Source of the DNA: Humitalea sp038323655
GTDB taxonomy: Bacteria > Pseudomonadota > Alphaproteobacteria > Acetobacterales > Acetobacteraceae
Reading direction: 5' to 3'
Assembly: GCA_038323655.1 (NCBI GenBank)
Contig: JBBQHE010000057.1
Coordinates: forward strand, 1-20,548
DNA length: 20,548 bases
A program made the position numbers and the translations under genes. The notes below the pieces were generated by a model that had not been told where the DNA came from, ran no database searches, and was given only the letters and a program-made list of their open reading frames with translations. Of the stretch, positions 1 through 7,277 are shown piece by piece (position 1 is the stretch's first letter; every line of letters begins with the position of its first letter).

Positions 1-855
1 GATGGTCCCGCCCCGCCGGCCAGCGAAGGCGTGCTTCAGCGCATTCGTCAGCACTTCGTTCACCACAAGCCCGGTCGGCATCGCGACGTTGATCGACACC
101 GGCCAGGTATCGACCTTGAGGTCGAGGCGGATGCCCTCCACCGCATGCGCCTTCATCACCGCCGAGGCGATCTGGCTGAGGTAGGTGCCGAGGTCGATGC
201 TGTCGCCGATCGGCTCCTCCGACATCGTGCGGTAGAGCAGCGCCAAGGCGCTGACCCGCCCAGCCAGCCGGTCGAGCGAATTGCCGGCGTCGTGGAATTC
301 GGCGTTGTGGCTCTCCAGCCGGATCAGCGAGGTGATCATCTGCAGGTTGTTCTTCACGCGATGCTGAAGTTCGCGCAGCAGCACGTCCTTTTCCAGGAAG
401 CGCTGGCGCAGGGCCTCGGCTTCGGTGTCGCGCGCCGGACTGGCCGCGGCCAGGGCGACGAGGCGGAACAGCGGCGCGCCACTCTCGTCCTCGATGATGT
501 TCGACCAGGCATCGACCGTGAGCCCGTTCCCGTCGCCCGGCATCCCCATGCGGAAGGTGCCGACGTGATCCTGGCCGGCGACGATCGCCTCGCTGAGCGC
601 GCGCTCGTCGCCCTGGGCGCTGGCGATGGCCTTGAGGTCGCTCCAGGGGTGGGCAAGCAGTTCTGCGGCCGGCTGGCCGGAGAGGCGTTCAAACTCCAGA
701 TTGACGTAGGTCACCCGCTCAGCCGGCGCCAACTCGGCCACGGCGATCGCGAAGGGGATGTGATCCAGAAATTGCTTGAAACGTTCATTGTCAGGCACGC
801 CTGACGGCCCCAGGAAACTCAGCAATGGCCCACCCTTGTTGCTGTTCGTCGTCAT
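1..855 (-). CDS. PAS / HisKA_2 sensor histidine kinase, partial (C-terminus beyond left edge)
   Basis: The minus frame opens at ATG 855 and stays open to base 1, giving 285 residues without a stop. Residues about 25-135 look like a PAS sensory domain. Residues 162-178 carry the HisKA_2/HWE-type phosphoacceptor motif LQHRVKNN, with H165 as the likely phosphorylated histidine. Residues 266-277 (NEVLTNALKHAF) are the N box of the ATP-binding domain, so the rest of that domain lies outside the window. There is no signal peptide or membrane segment, so this is probably a cytosolic kinase. A purine-rich stretch (GGGAGAGGG) lies about 9 nt before the ATG. No response regulator is visible; it may lie to the left. 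Kinases of this type often feed the alphaproteobacterial general stress response, but nothing here proves that role. Family call is firm; the signal sensed is unknown. Confidence 0.88.
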   Translation of the reverse strand, partial: MTTNSNKGGPLLSFLGPSGVPDNERFKQFLDHIPFAIAVAELAPAERVTYVNLEFERLSGQPAAELLAHPWSDLKAIASAQGDERALSEAIVAGQDHVGTFRMGMPGDGNGLTVDAWSNIIEDESGAPLFRLVALAAASPARDTEAEALRQRFLEKDVLLRELQHRVKNNLQMITSLIRLESHNAEFHDAGNSLDRLAGRVSALALLYRTMSEEPIGDSIDLGTYLSQIASAVMKAHAVEGIRLDLKVDTWPVSINVAMPTGLVVNEVLTNALKHAFAGRRGGTI

Positions 856-929
856 GGGATGTTTCCCTCTCCCAATGAGGCGACGCCTCGGCGATGCACG
901 CGTCTCATTGTCCGAAGCCCGTGCGCACC

Positions 930-958
930 AGAATAGAACGTTCCGGAGGAAATGTCCC
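930..958 (-). promoter_or_regulatory. candidate sigma-70 promoter of the histidine kinase gene
   Basis: On the minus strand, GGGACA (958-953) and TATTCT (935-930) are separated by 17 nt. Each matches 4 of 6 bases of the -35 and -10 consensus. It lies about 75 bp before the kinase start. This is pattern matching only. Confidence 0.3.
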
Positions 959-1004
959 AGTCGGCACAGCATCCACCCAGGCTGTGGCAGGCGCAAGGCA
1001 CGCC

Positions 1005-1020
1005 GCCGGGCGGGCCCGGC
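1005..1020 (-). terminator. candidate hairpin downstream of the phospholipase D gene
   Basis: Arms GCCGGG (1005-1010) and CCCGGC (1015-1020) form a perfect 6-bp stem with a 4-nt loop, 18 bp past the stop of the phospholipase D gene. No T-run follows, so an intrinsic terminator is only possible. The rest of the 183-bp gap 856-1038 holds the kinase promoter candidate and nothing else I recognise. Confidence 0.3.
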
Positions 1021-1038
1021 CGGTCGTCCGGCGCGCTG

Positions 1039-2424
1039 CTAGAGCTGTTCCTCGATCGGCAGCCAGCGCAGCACGCGCGACAGCACGCGCCGGACCAACG
1101 AGGCCTCGGGCTCGGCGCCGGTGCGCGGCGATGCCGTGCCGTCGTCCCACTGCAGCACGCCGCCGGCCAGCCCCAGCCGCCAGCTTCGCCCGCCCTGCGA
1201 CAGCCGGGCATGTTGCCGCCGCACGAGCCGCGCCAGCACGGGGCCTTCCGCCAGCACGCCCATCTCGGTGTTGAGGTTGGCCGAGCGCGGGTCGAGGTTG
1301 AAGGAGCCGACGAAGACCAGCCGGTCATCTACCACGATCGCCTTGGTATGCAGGCTGGCCCCGCGTGAGCCGAAGACGCCGGCCTTGCTCTCGCTCGCGT
1401 GCTTGAGCTCAAAGATCTCGACCCCCGCCGCCAGCAGGCTTTCGCGATAGCGCGCATAGCCGCCGTGCACCGCGATCACATCGGTCGCGGCCAGGGAATT
1501 GGTCACGACCGCGACCCGCACGCCCTCTGCGACCAGCGCCGACAGCCGGGCCGCGGTCACCCCGCCCGGCACGAAATACGGCGAGATCAGCAGCACTTCG
1601 CGCGTCGCCTGGCTGACCATTTCCGTCAGCGCCGGGGCGACGCTGCTCGGCGCCCGCCCCGCGGCCTTGGCCGGCGGGTCCGACAGCACGCGGATCGCCC
1701 CCGGCGGCAGGGTGAGCATCTGCCCGGCCGACGGGTCGGCATGCGCGAGGAAACGTTTGCCGATGGACGAGGCTCCAAGCCAATCCAGCCTTACCCGCAG
1801 CCGCCGCAGCAGCGCCTTGGGCGTGCGCAGCCGAAAGCCGCGGATCGGGCGGGACAGCGGGCTGTGCCAATAGGCATCGAAGGCCACTGCCGCCGCGGCC
1901 GCCGGGTCGCCGCGCACGGCCACGTCCAGGTCGCGGAAATTGATCTCGCCCGAGGCGTCGAAATACCGGTCCCCGATGTTCCGCCCGCCGCAGATCACCA
2001 GCGCCCGGTCGGCGATCCAGGCCTTGTTGTGCATGCGCCGGTTCAGGTTCCACTTGCCGAAGACCATCTCCAGCAACAGCCCGGTACGGCCCCAGTCGCG
2101 CAGCCGGGTCGCGTTGAAGCGGCGCAGCGCGATCATCGGGTGGGCGGCAAGCGCCGTCAGCCCATGCGCCCGCCCGAGGATGTACATGTCGTCCAGCAGC
2201 ATGCGCACCCGCACGCCGCGATCGGCCGCGGCCAGCACCTCGCGCGCCAGCAACTGGCCGGTCAGGTCGCCCTGCCAGATGTAGTATTGCAGGTCGAGCG
2301 TCTGCCGCGCCCCGCGGGCGGCGGCGACACGCGCGGCAAAGGCATCCAGCCCATCGGACAGCAAGGCGATCCGGCTTGCGGTCGTCGTCGGCAGCGGCGG
2401 GGCCAGCGCTGACATCGCCATCAT
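1039..2424 (-). CDS. ClsC-like cardiolipin synthase / phospholipase D family protein
   Basis: 461 residues with two HKD motifs, the signature of the phospholipase D superfamily. The first has H132, K134 and D139 and is followed by GGRNIGDRYF; the second has H359, K361 and D366 and is followed by GSFNLDPRSANLNTE. These flanking strings are typical of the ClsC (YmdC) branch, which transfers phosphatidyl groups between phospholipids to make cardiolipin at the inner membrane. No clear transmembrane anchor is present, in contrast to ClsA. The start is ATG 2424, which overlaps the stop of the upstream gene by 4 bp (ATGA), implying translational coupling; in-frame ATGs at 2421 and 2415 are alternatives. 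Pairing with an endonuclease/exonuclease/phosphatase-fold protein recurs in proteobacteria. The exact substrate is inferred. Confidence 0.85.
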   Translation of the reverse strand: MMAMSALAPPLPTTTASRIALLSDGLDAFAARVAAARGARQTLDLQYYIWQGDLTGQLLAREVLAAADRGVRVRMLLDDMYILGRAHGLTALAAHPMIALRRFNATRLRDWGRTGLLLEMVFGKWNLNRRMHNKAWIADRALVICGGRNIGDRYFDASGEINFRDLDVAVRGDPAAAAAVAFDAYWHSPLSRPIRGFRLRTPKALLRRLRVRLDWLGASSIGKRFLAHADPSAGQMLTLPPGAIRVLSDPPAKAAGRAPSSVAPALTEMVSQATREVLLISPYFVPGGVTAARLSALVAEGVRVAVVTNSLAATDVIAVHGGYARYRESLLAAGVEIFELKHASESKAGVFGSRGASLHTKAIVVDDRLVFVGSFNLDPRSANLNTEMGVLAEGPVLARLVRRQHARLSQGGRSWRLGLAGGVLQWDDGTASPRTGAEPEASLVRRVLSRVLRWLPIEEQL

Positions 2425-3299
2425 GCCGCCACGACCAGCCCGCCAGCGGCACCCTGGTGGGCGGCAAGGTCGATCCGCGCACAGAGGGGCAGATGGTCGG
2501 AGGCCAGCCGCGCCAACGGGCTGTCATGCACCTGGGTCCCCGCGACCAGCCCATGCGGATGGCCCAGCACCTGGTCCAGCGCCAGGAACGGCAGGCGGGA
2601 GGGGAAACTCGGCTGCGGATGTCCGAAGGGGCCGAACATCGGCTCCAGCACCGCGAGCGAGGAGGCGATGCCCGGGCGCCATTCGTTGAGGTCGCCGAGC
2701 AGCAGGGTGGGCATCGGGGTGTCGGCCTCGATCGCGGCGAGGATCGCCGCCGCCTGGCGCGCGCGGTGGCGGCGCAGCAGCCCCAGGTGGGTGGCGATGA
2801 CGCGCAGATGGCCGGCCGGCAGCACCAGGTCCACCACCAGGGCGCCGCGCGGCTCGGCACCGGGCAGGGAAAGGCGGCGCACGCGCGTCGCACGCCCGTC
2901 GCGCACGAACAGCGCATTGCCGCACCAGCCATGGCCGCCGGCGACCGGCGAGGCCGGGACCAGGCTCAGCCCCGTGTGGCGCTTCAGATGCTGCAGGTTC
3001 AGCAGCCCGGCGCGATGGCCGAAGCGGCGGTCGGCCTCCTGCAGGGCCAGCACATCGGCGCCGAGTTCGGCAATGACATCGACGATCCGCGCCGGGTCGA
3101 AGCGCTTGTCCATCCCGATGCACTTGTGGATGTTGTAGGAGGCCACAACGAGCCCCCCGACGGGGCCTTCGGCCCGGGGTCGCGGGGCTTCTGCCTTGCG
3201 GGCGATCGCGCCCTCCAGCAGGCGCCAGGTGCGACGCACCTGATCGGGCAGGCCCGACCGCCGGGGTGGATCAGTCCTGGGCGGGTGAGACAAGGCCAT
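2421..3299 (-). CDS. endonuclease/exonuclease/phosphatase (EEP) family protein
   Basis: 292 residues from ATG 3299. The core starts near residue 52 (ASYNIHKCIG) and has the family's catalytic set: N56, E88 in LQEAD, H171 in ATHLG, D203 and N205 in GDLNEW, and the closing D268-H269 in SDHLP. These coordinate Mg2+ and activate water for phosphodiester cleavage in DNase I-, ExoIII- and phosphatase-like enzymes. The substrate cannot be told; coupling to a phospholipase D homologue (4-bp overlap) makes a phospholipid or nucleotide phosphodiester plausible. Shine-Dalgarno support for ATG 3299 is weak. The frame continues upstream to a GTG at 3470, which would add a Pro/Ala/Lys/Val-rich N-terminus read from 15-bp tandem repeats; I do not favour it because it has no ribosome binding site and leaves the conserved core unchanged. 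Confidence 0.82.
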   Translation of the reverse strand: MALSHPPRTDPPRRSGLPDQVRRTWRLLEGAIARKAEAPRPRAEGPVGGLVVASYNIHKCIGMDKRFDPARIVDVIAELGADVLALQEADRRFGHRAGLLNLQHLKRHTGLSLVPASPVAGGHGWCGNALFVRDGRATRVRRLSLPGAEPRGALVVDLVLPAGHLRVIATHLGLLRRHRARQAAAILAAIEADTPMPTLLLGDLNEWRPGIASSLAVLEPMFGPFGHPQPSFPSRLPFLALDQVLGHPHGLVAGTQVHDSPLARLASDHLPLCARIDLAAHQGAAGGLVVAA

Positions 3300-3370
3300 G
3301 CATGATCCGTGCAGCGCTTCGGTGAACAGATGGGTGGCGAGGCAACCGCCGCCAGGGTTTGGGGCGGGAA

Positions 3371-3460
3371 CGGGCTTGGCAGGCACGGGCTTGGCAGGCA
3401 CGGGCTTGGCAGGAATGGGCGGGGCAGGCACGGGCTGGGCAGGCTCGGGCGGGGCGAAAA
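3371..3460. repeat. six 15-bp tandem repeat units, decaying
   Basis: Unit CGGGCTTGGCAGGCA occurs exactly at 3371-3385 and 3386-3400, and in degenerate copies starting at 3401, 3416, 3431 and 3446. It fills half of the 192-bp gap between the PhyH-like and EEP genes. Read on the minus strand in the EEP frame it gives PAKPV repeats. No other feature is visible in the gap. Confidence 0.9.
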
Positions 3461-3491
3461 CGCGCCACACCGATGCAGGGTTGCGCGACCG

Positions 3492-4082
3492 TCATCCCGC
3501 CGTCCAGCGGTTGTTGCCCGAGCCCTGTGCCGGCGCCCAGGCCGGCGGGGTGGGCGCGAAGCCCGTGACAAAGTCATTCTGCGCAGCGTCCACCCCCGCG
3601 GCCAGCCAAAGCGGCGCCAGCGCGTGGTTCAGCAGGGGCTCGGCCGCCGCCAGCGCGACATGGGCGGCGAAGCCCGCATCGCGGCGAAAGCGGCTCTGAC
3701 CCGGGATGGTCCGCGCGATCAGCACCGGCAGGTCCAGCGGCGCGCTGGCCTCGCCCAAGGCTGCGACCCGCAGCGGCCCGGCGCCGCAGGGGATCAGCAC
3801 GACCACGCCGGCCCGCGGATCGGCCGGCCAGAACGGCCCCTCCTCCGGCGGCACGACCCCCGGCGGGAGGAGTTGCGACCCCCACAGGATCACATCCGGT
3901 CCCAGCCGCGCGACCATGGCGGCCACGACCTCGGGTGCCAGGCAGGCATCCAGCATGGCCCAGGCATCCGCCTGCACCGCGGCGTGGCGCCAGGGGTTGT
4001 GGACATGGTGCAACTCCACCGGGTGCCGCGCCCGGGCCAGCAACCGGGAAGCGACGGCGCTCAGCCCGGCACGGTCAGGCAT
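3492..4082 (-). CDS. phytanoyl-CoA dioxygenase (PhyH)-like protein without metal-ligand motif (uncertain)
   Basis: 196 residues, ATG 4082, overlapping the end of the upstream hydantoinase gene by 22 bp, so the two are probably co-translated. Residues 22-75 (HNPWRHA, then a helix with MLDACL, then LGPDVILWGSQ at 60-70) resemble the N-terminal half of bacterial PhyH-family Fe(II)/2-oxoglutarate dioxygenases. In that family a WHQD-like motif providing the iron-binding HxD normally follows soon after. Here the corresponding stretch is PPEEGPFWP (78-86), with no HxD. Known PhyH enzymes are also longer, usually 250-300 residues. If the resemblance is real, the protein is probably not an iron oxygenase. 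I recognised this by motif only; it may be an unrelated hypothetical protein. Confidence 0.45.
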   Translation of the reverse strand: MPDRAGLSAVASRLLARARHPVELHHVHNPWRHAAVQADAWAMLDACLAPEVVAAMVARLGPDVILWGSQLLPPGVVPPEEGPFWPADPRAGVVVLIPCGAGPLRVAALGEASAPLDLPVLIARTIPGQSRFRRDAGFAAHVALAAAEPLLNHALAPLWLAAGVDAAQNDFVTGFAPTPPAWAPAQGSGNNRWTAG

Positions 4083-5407
4083 TGCCCGCGCCCCAGGGCG
4101 GCGGGGTCGGCAACCCCGTCCTCGGCCACAACCATGCCGCGCGCGACGGTCAGCACCGGCCAGCCGCGCAGCTTGAAGCCGTCATAGATGCCGGTGCCCT
4201 TGCCGGTGTGATGCACGGTCTTTTCCAGGTCCAGGTCCACCAGCACCAGGTCGGCGTCCGAGCCCAGCGCGATCAGCCCCTTCTTCGGCGCCAGGCCAAA
4301 GCGTTTGGCCGGCTTGTAGGCATTCAGCCCGACCAGCGTCGTCAACGGCAGCCCGCGTTGGCGCACGCCGAATTCCAGCAGCAGCGGCAATTCGGTCTGG
4401 AAGCCGATGACCCCCGGCGGCTCGGTCCAGAGGTTTAGGCCCGGCTTGGGCTGGAACGGCACATGGTCGGTGCCGAGGTGGCAGACCGAGCCATCGAACA
4501 GCCCGCGCCACAGCCCTTCCTGTTCGTGCTTGTCGCGCAACGGCGGCATGATCTTGGCACGCATGTCCAAGTCGGCGTCATGGCAGGTCCGCGTCAGGTA
4601 ATGCGGGCAGGTTTCCACCGTGACATCGAAGCCGCGGCCTTGCGATTCGGCCGCCAGCACCGGCCCGTCGCCGACAGATGTGTGTACCAGATGCAGCGGG
4701 CAGCCCGTGCGTTCGGCGAGAAAGATCATGCGGCGGATCGTCTCGACCTCGCAGAAGGCAGGTCTGCTTTCGGTGAAGGCGGCCAGGTCCTGCCGCCCCA
4801 GCGCCTGCATCTCCCGCTTCAGCCATGTGCCGATGGCGGTGTTTTCGCAATGCACGTTGATGATGCCGCCCGGGATGCCGGCCAGGATGCGCATGGCGGC
4901 ATAGACCCAGCCATCGGTCGCGGGCACCAGGCCGATCGGGTTGTCCGGCTCATAGCCGAAGTAGAACTTGAAGGAGCGGATGCCGGTCGCGGCCACCATC
5001 GCCGGGATCTCGGCGATGTGAGATTCGCGCTGGATGATGAAGTGATAGCCGAAATCGACCGGCGCATTGGCCTCGGCCTGGCGGCGGAGCGACTGGTAGA
5101 AGCCCAGCCAATCCTCATCCAGCACCTGCACATAGTCGAGCACGGTGGTCACCCCGCCGGCGGCGGCGGCCGACATCTCGGTCCGCACATCCTCGTCATA
5201 GGGGAAGGCGAAGCCCAGGTGGCAATGCGGATCGACCACCCCTGGCATCAGCACGCGGCCATCGGCCTCGATCACCCGATGCGCGTCCGGCAGGGTCGCA
5301 TCGGGGCCGAGGGCGACAATCACGCCGTCCTGGGCGGCGACCCCGCCCATGAATTCGCCATCGTGGTTGACGACGCGGGCGCCGCGGATGACGAGATCGG
5401 CCTGCAT
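4061..5407 (-). CDS. hydantoinase / dihydropyrimidinase-family cyclic amidohydrolase
   Basis: 448 residues from ATG 5407, with Shine-Dalgarno AGGGAG 7 nt upstream. The N-terminus MQADLVIRGARVV is the usual beginning of the family. Metal-site residues of the binuclear amidohydrolase fold are in place: H61-x-H63 (DPHCH), K147 in RSFKFY as the likely carbamylated bridging lysine, H186 (NVHCEN), H242 (LVHTS) and D314 (GTDHVP). ETCPHYL (265-271) and the C-terminal GSDADLVLVD are further hallmarks. The enzyme should hydrolyse the cyclic amide of dihydropyrimidines or hydantoins in the cytosol using zinc; allantoinase-like or other amide substrates cannot be excluded. It is divergent from a COG0523 metallochaperone GTPase and is followed by the PhyH-like gene with a 22-bp overlap. 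The open frame runs further upstream to 6313, but that part is antisense to the GTPase gene and is not conserved. Confidence 0.9.
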   Translation of the reverse strand: MQADLVIRGARVVNHDGEFMGGVAAQDGVIVALGPDATLPDAHRVIEADGRVLMPGVVDPHCHLGFAFPYDEDVRTEMSAAAAGGVTTVLDYVQVLDEDWLGFYQSLRRQAEANAPVDFGYHFIIQRESHIAEIPAMVAATGIRSFKFYFGYEPDNPIGLVPATDGWVYAAMRILAGIPGGIINVHCENTAIGTWLKREMQALGRQDLAAFTESRPAFCEVETIRRMIFLAERTGCPLHLVHTSVGDGPVLAAESQGRGFDVTVETCPHYLTRTCHDADLDMRAKIMPPLRDKHEQEGLWRGLFDGSVCHLGTDHVPFQPKPGLNLWTEPPGVIGFQTELPLLLEFGVRQRGLPLTTLVGLNAYKPAKRFGLAPKKGLIALGSDADLVLVDLDLEKTVHHTGKGTGIYDGFKLRGWPVLTVARGMVVAEDGVADPAALGRGQCLTVPG

Positions 5408-6413
5408 GATGAACTCCCTGAACGCAGGCAGCGGCCACGCAACACCCGTGCCAGACGCGCGCCCGCCCGTGCACGTGCTGACCGGCTTTCTGGGCAGCGG
5501 CAAGACCAGCCTGCTGCGGCATTGGCTGGCCGAGCCGGCTTTCGCCGACACCGCGGTGCTGGTGAATGAGTTCGGGGAGGCGGGGCTGGACCACCTGCTG
5601 CTGCGTGCGGTGCGGCCCGGCGTGGCGCTGCTGGGCAATGGCTGCGTCTGCTGCACGGTGCAGGACGATCTGGTGGCGACACTGGTCGGGCTTGCGGCCT
5701 CGGTGCAGGCGGGCGAGGTGCCGCCCTTCGCCCGGGTGGTGCTGGAGACCACGGGGCTGGCCGATGCCGGCCCGGTGCTGCAGGCGCTGATGTGCGACCG
5801 GCGCGTGGCGGGGCAGTTTCGCATAGGCCAAGTGGTGGTGACGCTGGATGCGCTGCTCGGCCCCGCCACTTTGGCGCGGCGGCCGGAAGCGGTCCGCCAA
5901 CTGGCCTTGGCCGACCGCATCCTGCTGACCAAGACGGATTTGGCGAGCCAGACCGCCATCGCCGCCGCCGCCGCCGCGGCCCGCGGCCTGAACGGCACAG
6001 CCCCCATCCTGCGGCAGCGCCCGCGGGCCGCCGAAGTGTTTTCGCCCGCGCCCACCGATCGCGCCTTCCCCAGCATCGCGGCCCCCGCGCATGGCCTGGC
6101 GTCGCTGCTGCTGACCCTGCCGCACCCCGTCGCCTGGCGGCGGTTCGCCACCTGGCTGGAACTGCTGCTGGCGGCGCGGGGGGCCAGCATCCTGCGGCTG
6201 AAGGGGCTGCTCGCGGTGCAGGGCCTGGCCGGCCCGCTGGTCATCCAGGGGGTGCAACACGTCATCCACCCGCCCGAGGAACTGCCCGCCTGGCCTGAAG
6301 GCCTCGCCGCCACGCGGCTCGTGCTGATCGCCGAAGGGCTGGATCAGGCTGCAACGCAGGCGTCCTTCGCCTGGGTTGGCGGGGGCGCCGCAGGGCCTGG
6401 CGGCCGGCCATAG
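5406..6413 (+). CDS. COG0523 / CobW-family metallochaperone GTPase
   Basis: 335 residues from ATG 5406 (or 334 from ATG 5409). Walker A GFLGSGKT at 27-34, NEFGEAGLDH at 54-63, the metal-binding CxCC motif in GNGCVCC at 77-83, ETTGLAD at 114-120 and the guanine-specificity motif TKTD at 175-178 define a G3E GTPase of the COG0523 group. A CobW C-terminal domain occupies roughly 245-320. Members insert or deliver metals such as zinc or cobalt to client enzymes. No His-rich metal-storage stretch is present. Its start codon shares bases with that of the divergent hydantoinase, a metalloenzyme, so that enzyme is the natural candidate client (inference). Shine-Dalgarno support is weak; in-frame GTG codons about 14-23 codons downstream are alternative starts just before the Walker A strand. 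Confidence 0.87.
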   Translation: MMNSLNAGSGHATPVPDARPPVHVLTGFLGSGKTSLLRHWLAEPAFADTAVLVNEFGEAGLDHLLLRAVRPGVALLGNGCVCCTVQDDLVATLVGLAASVQAGEVPPFARVVLETTGLADAGPVLQALMCDRRVAGQFRIGQVVVTLDALLGPATLARRPEAVRQLALADRILLTKTDLASQTAIAAAAAAARGLNGTAPILRQRPRAAEVFSPAPTDRAFPSIAAPAHGLASLLLTLPHPVAWRRFATWLELLLAARGASILRLKGLLAVQGLAGPLVIQGVQHVIHPPEELPAWPEGLAATRLVLIAEGLDQAATQASFAWVGGGAAGPGGRP

Positions 6414-6436
6414 GCCCGGCGTCCTTCACCGGTCAT

Positions 6437-6450
6437 CCCGGCGGGCCGGG
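6437..6450 (+). terminator. small GC hairpin after the GTPase gene
   Basis: CCCGGC (6437-6442) and GCCGGG (6445-6450) are perfect inverted copies separated by 2 nt, 24 bp past the GTPase stop. No T-run follows. It is the only structure I see in the 98-bp gap before the ABC operon apart from the AGGAGG ribosome binding site at 6500-6505. Confidence 0.22.
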
Positions 6451-6511
6451 CGCGCTTGCTGGCAGGCGTCAGCCGTGACCTCATGCGCGTTGGAATCCCA
6501 GGAGGTTTATC

Positions 6512-7267
6512 ATGTTTCGTCGTCGTCATGTGTTGGTGGGTGCCGCCGTGCTCGCCGCGGGGCTTCCGGCGCGCGCCCAGGGACCGGTCCTGAAGGTCGG
6601 CTCCACGCCGACGGGCATTCCCTTCACCTTCCTCGACACGCGCAGCAACACCATCACCGGCTTCATGGTGGAACTGATCACCGAGATCGGCCGTCGCCAG
6701 GGTTTTGGCGTGGATGTCCAGGCCACCCCCTTCGCCGCCTTGATCCCCTCGCTCACCTCATCGCGCATCGACATGATCGCCGCCGCCATGCTGGCGACCC
6801 CGGCACGGCGCGAACAGATCGACTTCTCCGACCCCGTCTATGCCTATGGCGAAGGGGTCGCGGTGCGCGAGGGCGAGCAGCGCCCCTGGCGGAGCCTGGC
6901 CGACATGCGGGGCGTCGCCGCCGGCGCCCAGATCGGCACCGTCTATGTCGAGCCGCTGCGCGCCGCCGGCCTCGATGTGCGCACCTATGACAGCGTCGCG
7001 GACATCATGCGCGACGTCTCGCTGGGGCGGATCGCGGCGGGCTTCGGGGACGCGCCCATCGTCTCCTACCAGATCGCCCAGGGCACCTTCCGCGGCGTGC
7101 GGCTGTTGCCCGACTACCGCCCGTCGCTGGTCGGCAGCATCGCGATCGGCACGCGCAAGGGCGATGCCAACATGGCGCGGGTGAACACGGGCCTGGCCAG
7201 CATGCAGGCCGACGGCGCCTTCGCCGCGCTGATCACCAAATGGAACCTGCCGCCGTCGGTCGAATGA
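6512..7267 (+). CDS. amino-acid ABC transporter periplasmic substrate-binding protein (SBP_bac_3)
   Basis: 251 residues. ATG 6512 has an excellent AGGAGG at 6500-6505. Residues 1-22 form a signal peptide (RRR, hydrophobic AAVLAAGLPA, cleavage after ARA). The mature protein has the family-3 solute-binding pattern: an opening LKVGSTPTGIPFTF, GFMVELITEIGRR, DMIAAAMLATPARREQIDFSDPVY, and a second lobe with a GTVY phosphate/carboxylate-type turn. This family binds polar amino acids or related small amines in the periplasm and hands them to an ABC permease. The permease and ATPase follow directly. The ligand cannot be read from sequence. The TGA stop overlaps an ATG (ATGA, 7264-7267) that opens a five-codon frame only; see the permease entry. 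Confidence 0.9.
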   Translation: MFRRRHVLVGAAVLAAGLPARAQGPVLKVGSTPTGIPFTFLDTRSNTITGFMVELITEIGRRQGFGVDVQATPFAALIPSLTSSRIDMIAAAMLATPARREQIDFSDPVYAYGEGVAVREGEQRPWRSLADMRGVAAGAQIGTVYVEPLRAAGLDVRTYDSVADIMRDVSLGRIAAGFGDAPIVSYQIAQGTFRGVRLLPDYRPSLVGSIAIGTRKGDANMARVNTGLASMQADGAFAALITKWNLPPSVE

Positions 7268-7277
7268 GCACCCAGCC

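Noticed and set aside
31..804. Long plus-strand frame opposite the histidine kinase
   Set aside because: The minus frame encodes clear PAS, HRVKN and N-box motifs; the plus product is His/Arg-rich shadow sequence of high-GC DNA.
936..945. GGAAC on the minus strand, considered as an EcfG general-stress promoter
   Set aside because: No CGTT follows at the required 16-17 nt spacing; the bases there are CACG/ACGG.
952..1368. Plus-strand frame of 138 codons preceded by GGAGGAA
   Set aside because: It is antisense to the conserved C-terminus of the phospholipase D gene, its product is low-complexity Gln/Pro/Arg-rich, and the Shine-Dalgarno spacing is too short.
5408..6313. N-terminal extension of the hydantoinase frame (about 300 codons)
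   Set aside because: It is antisense to the COG0523 GTPase, lacks family similarity, and ATG 5407 has its own Shine-Dalgarno and the canonical N-terminus.
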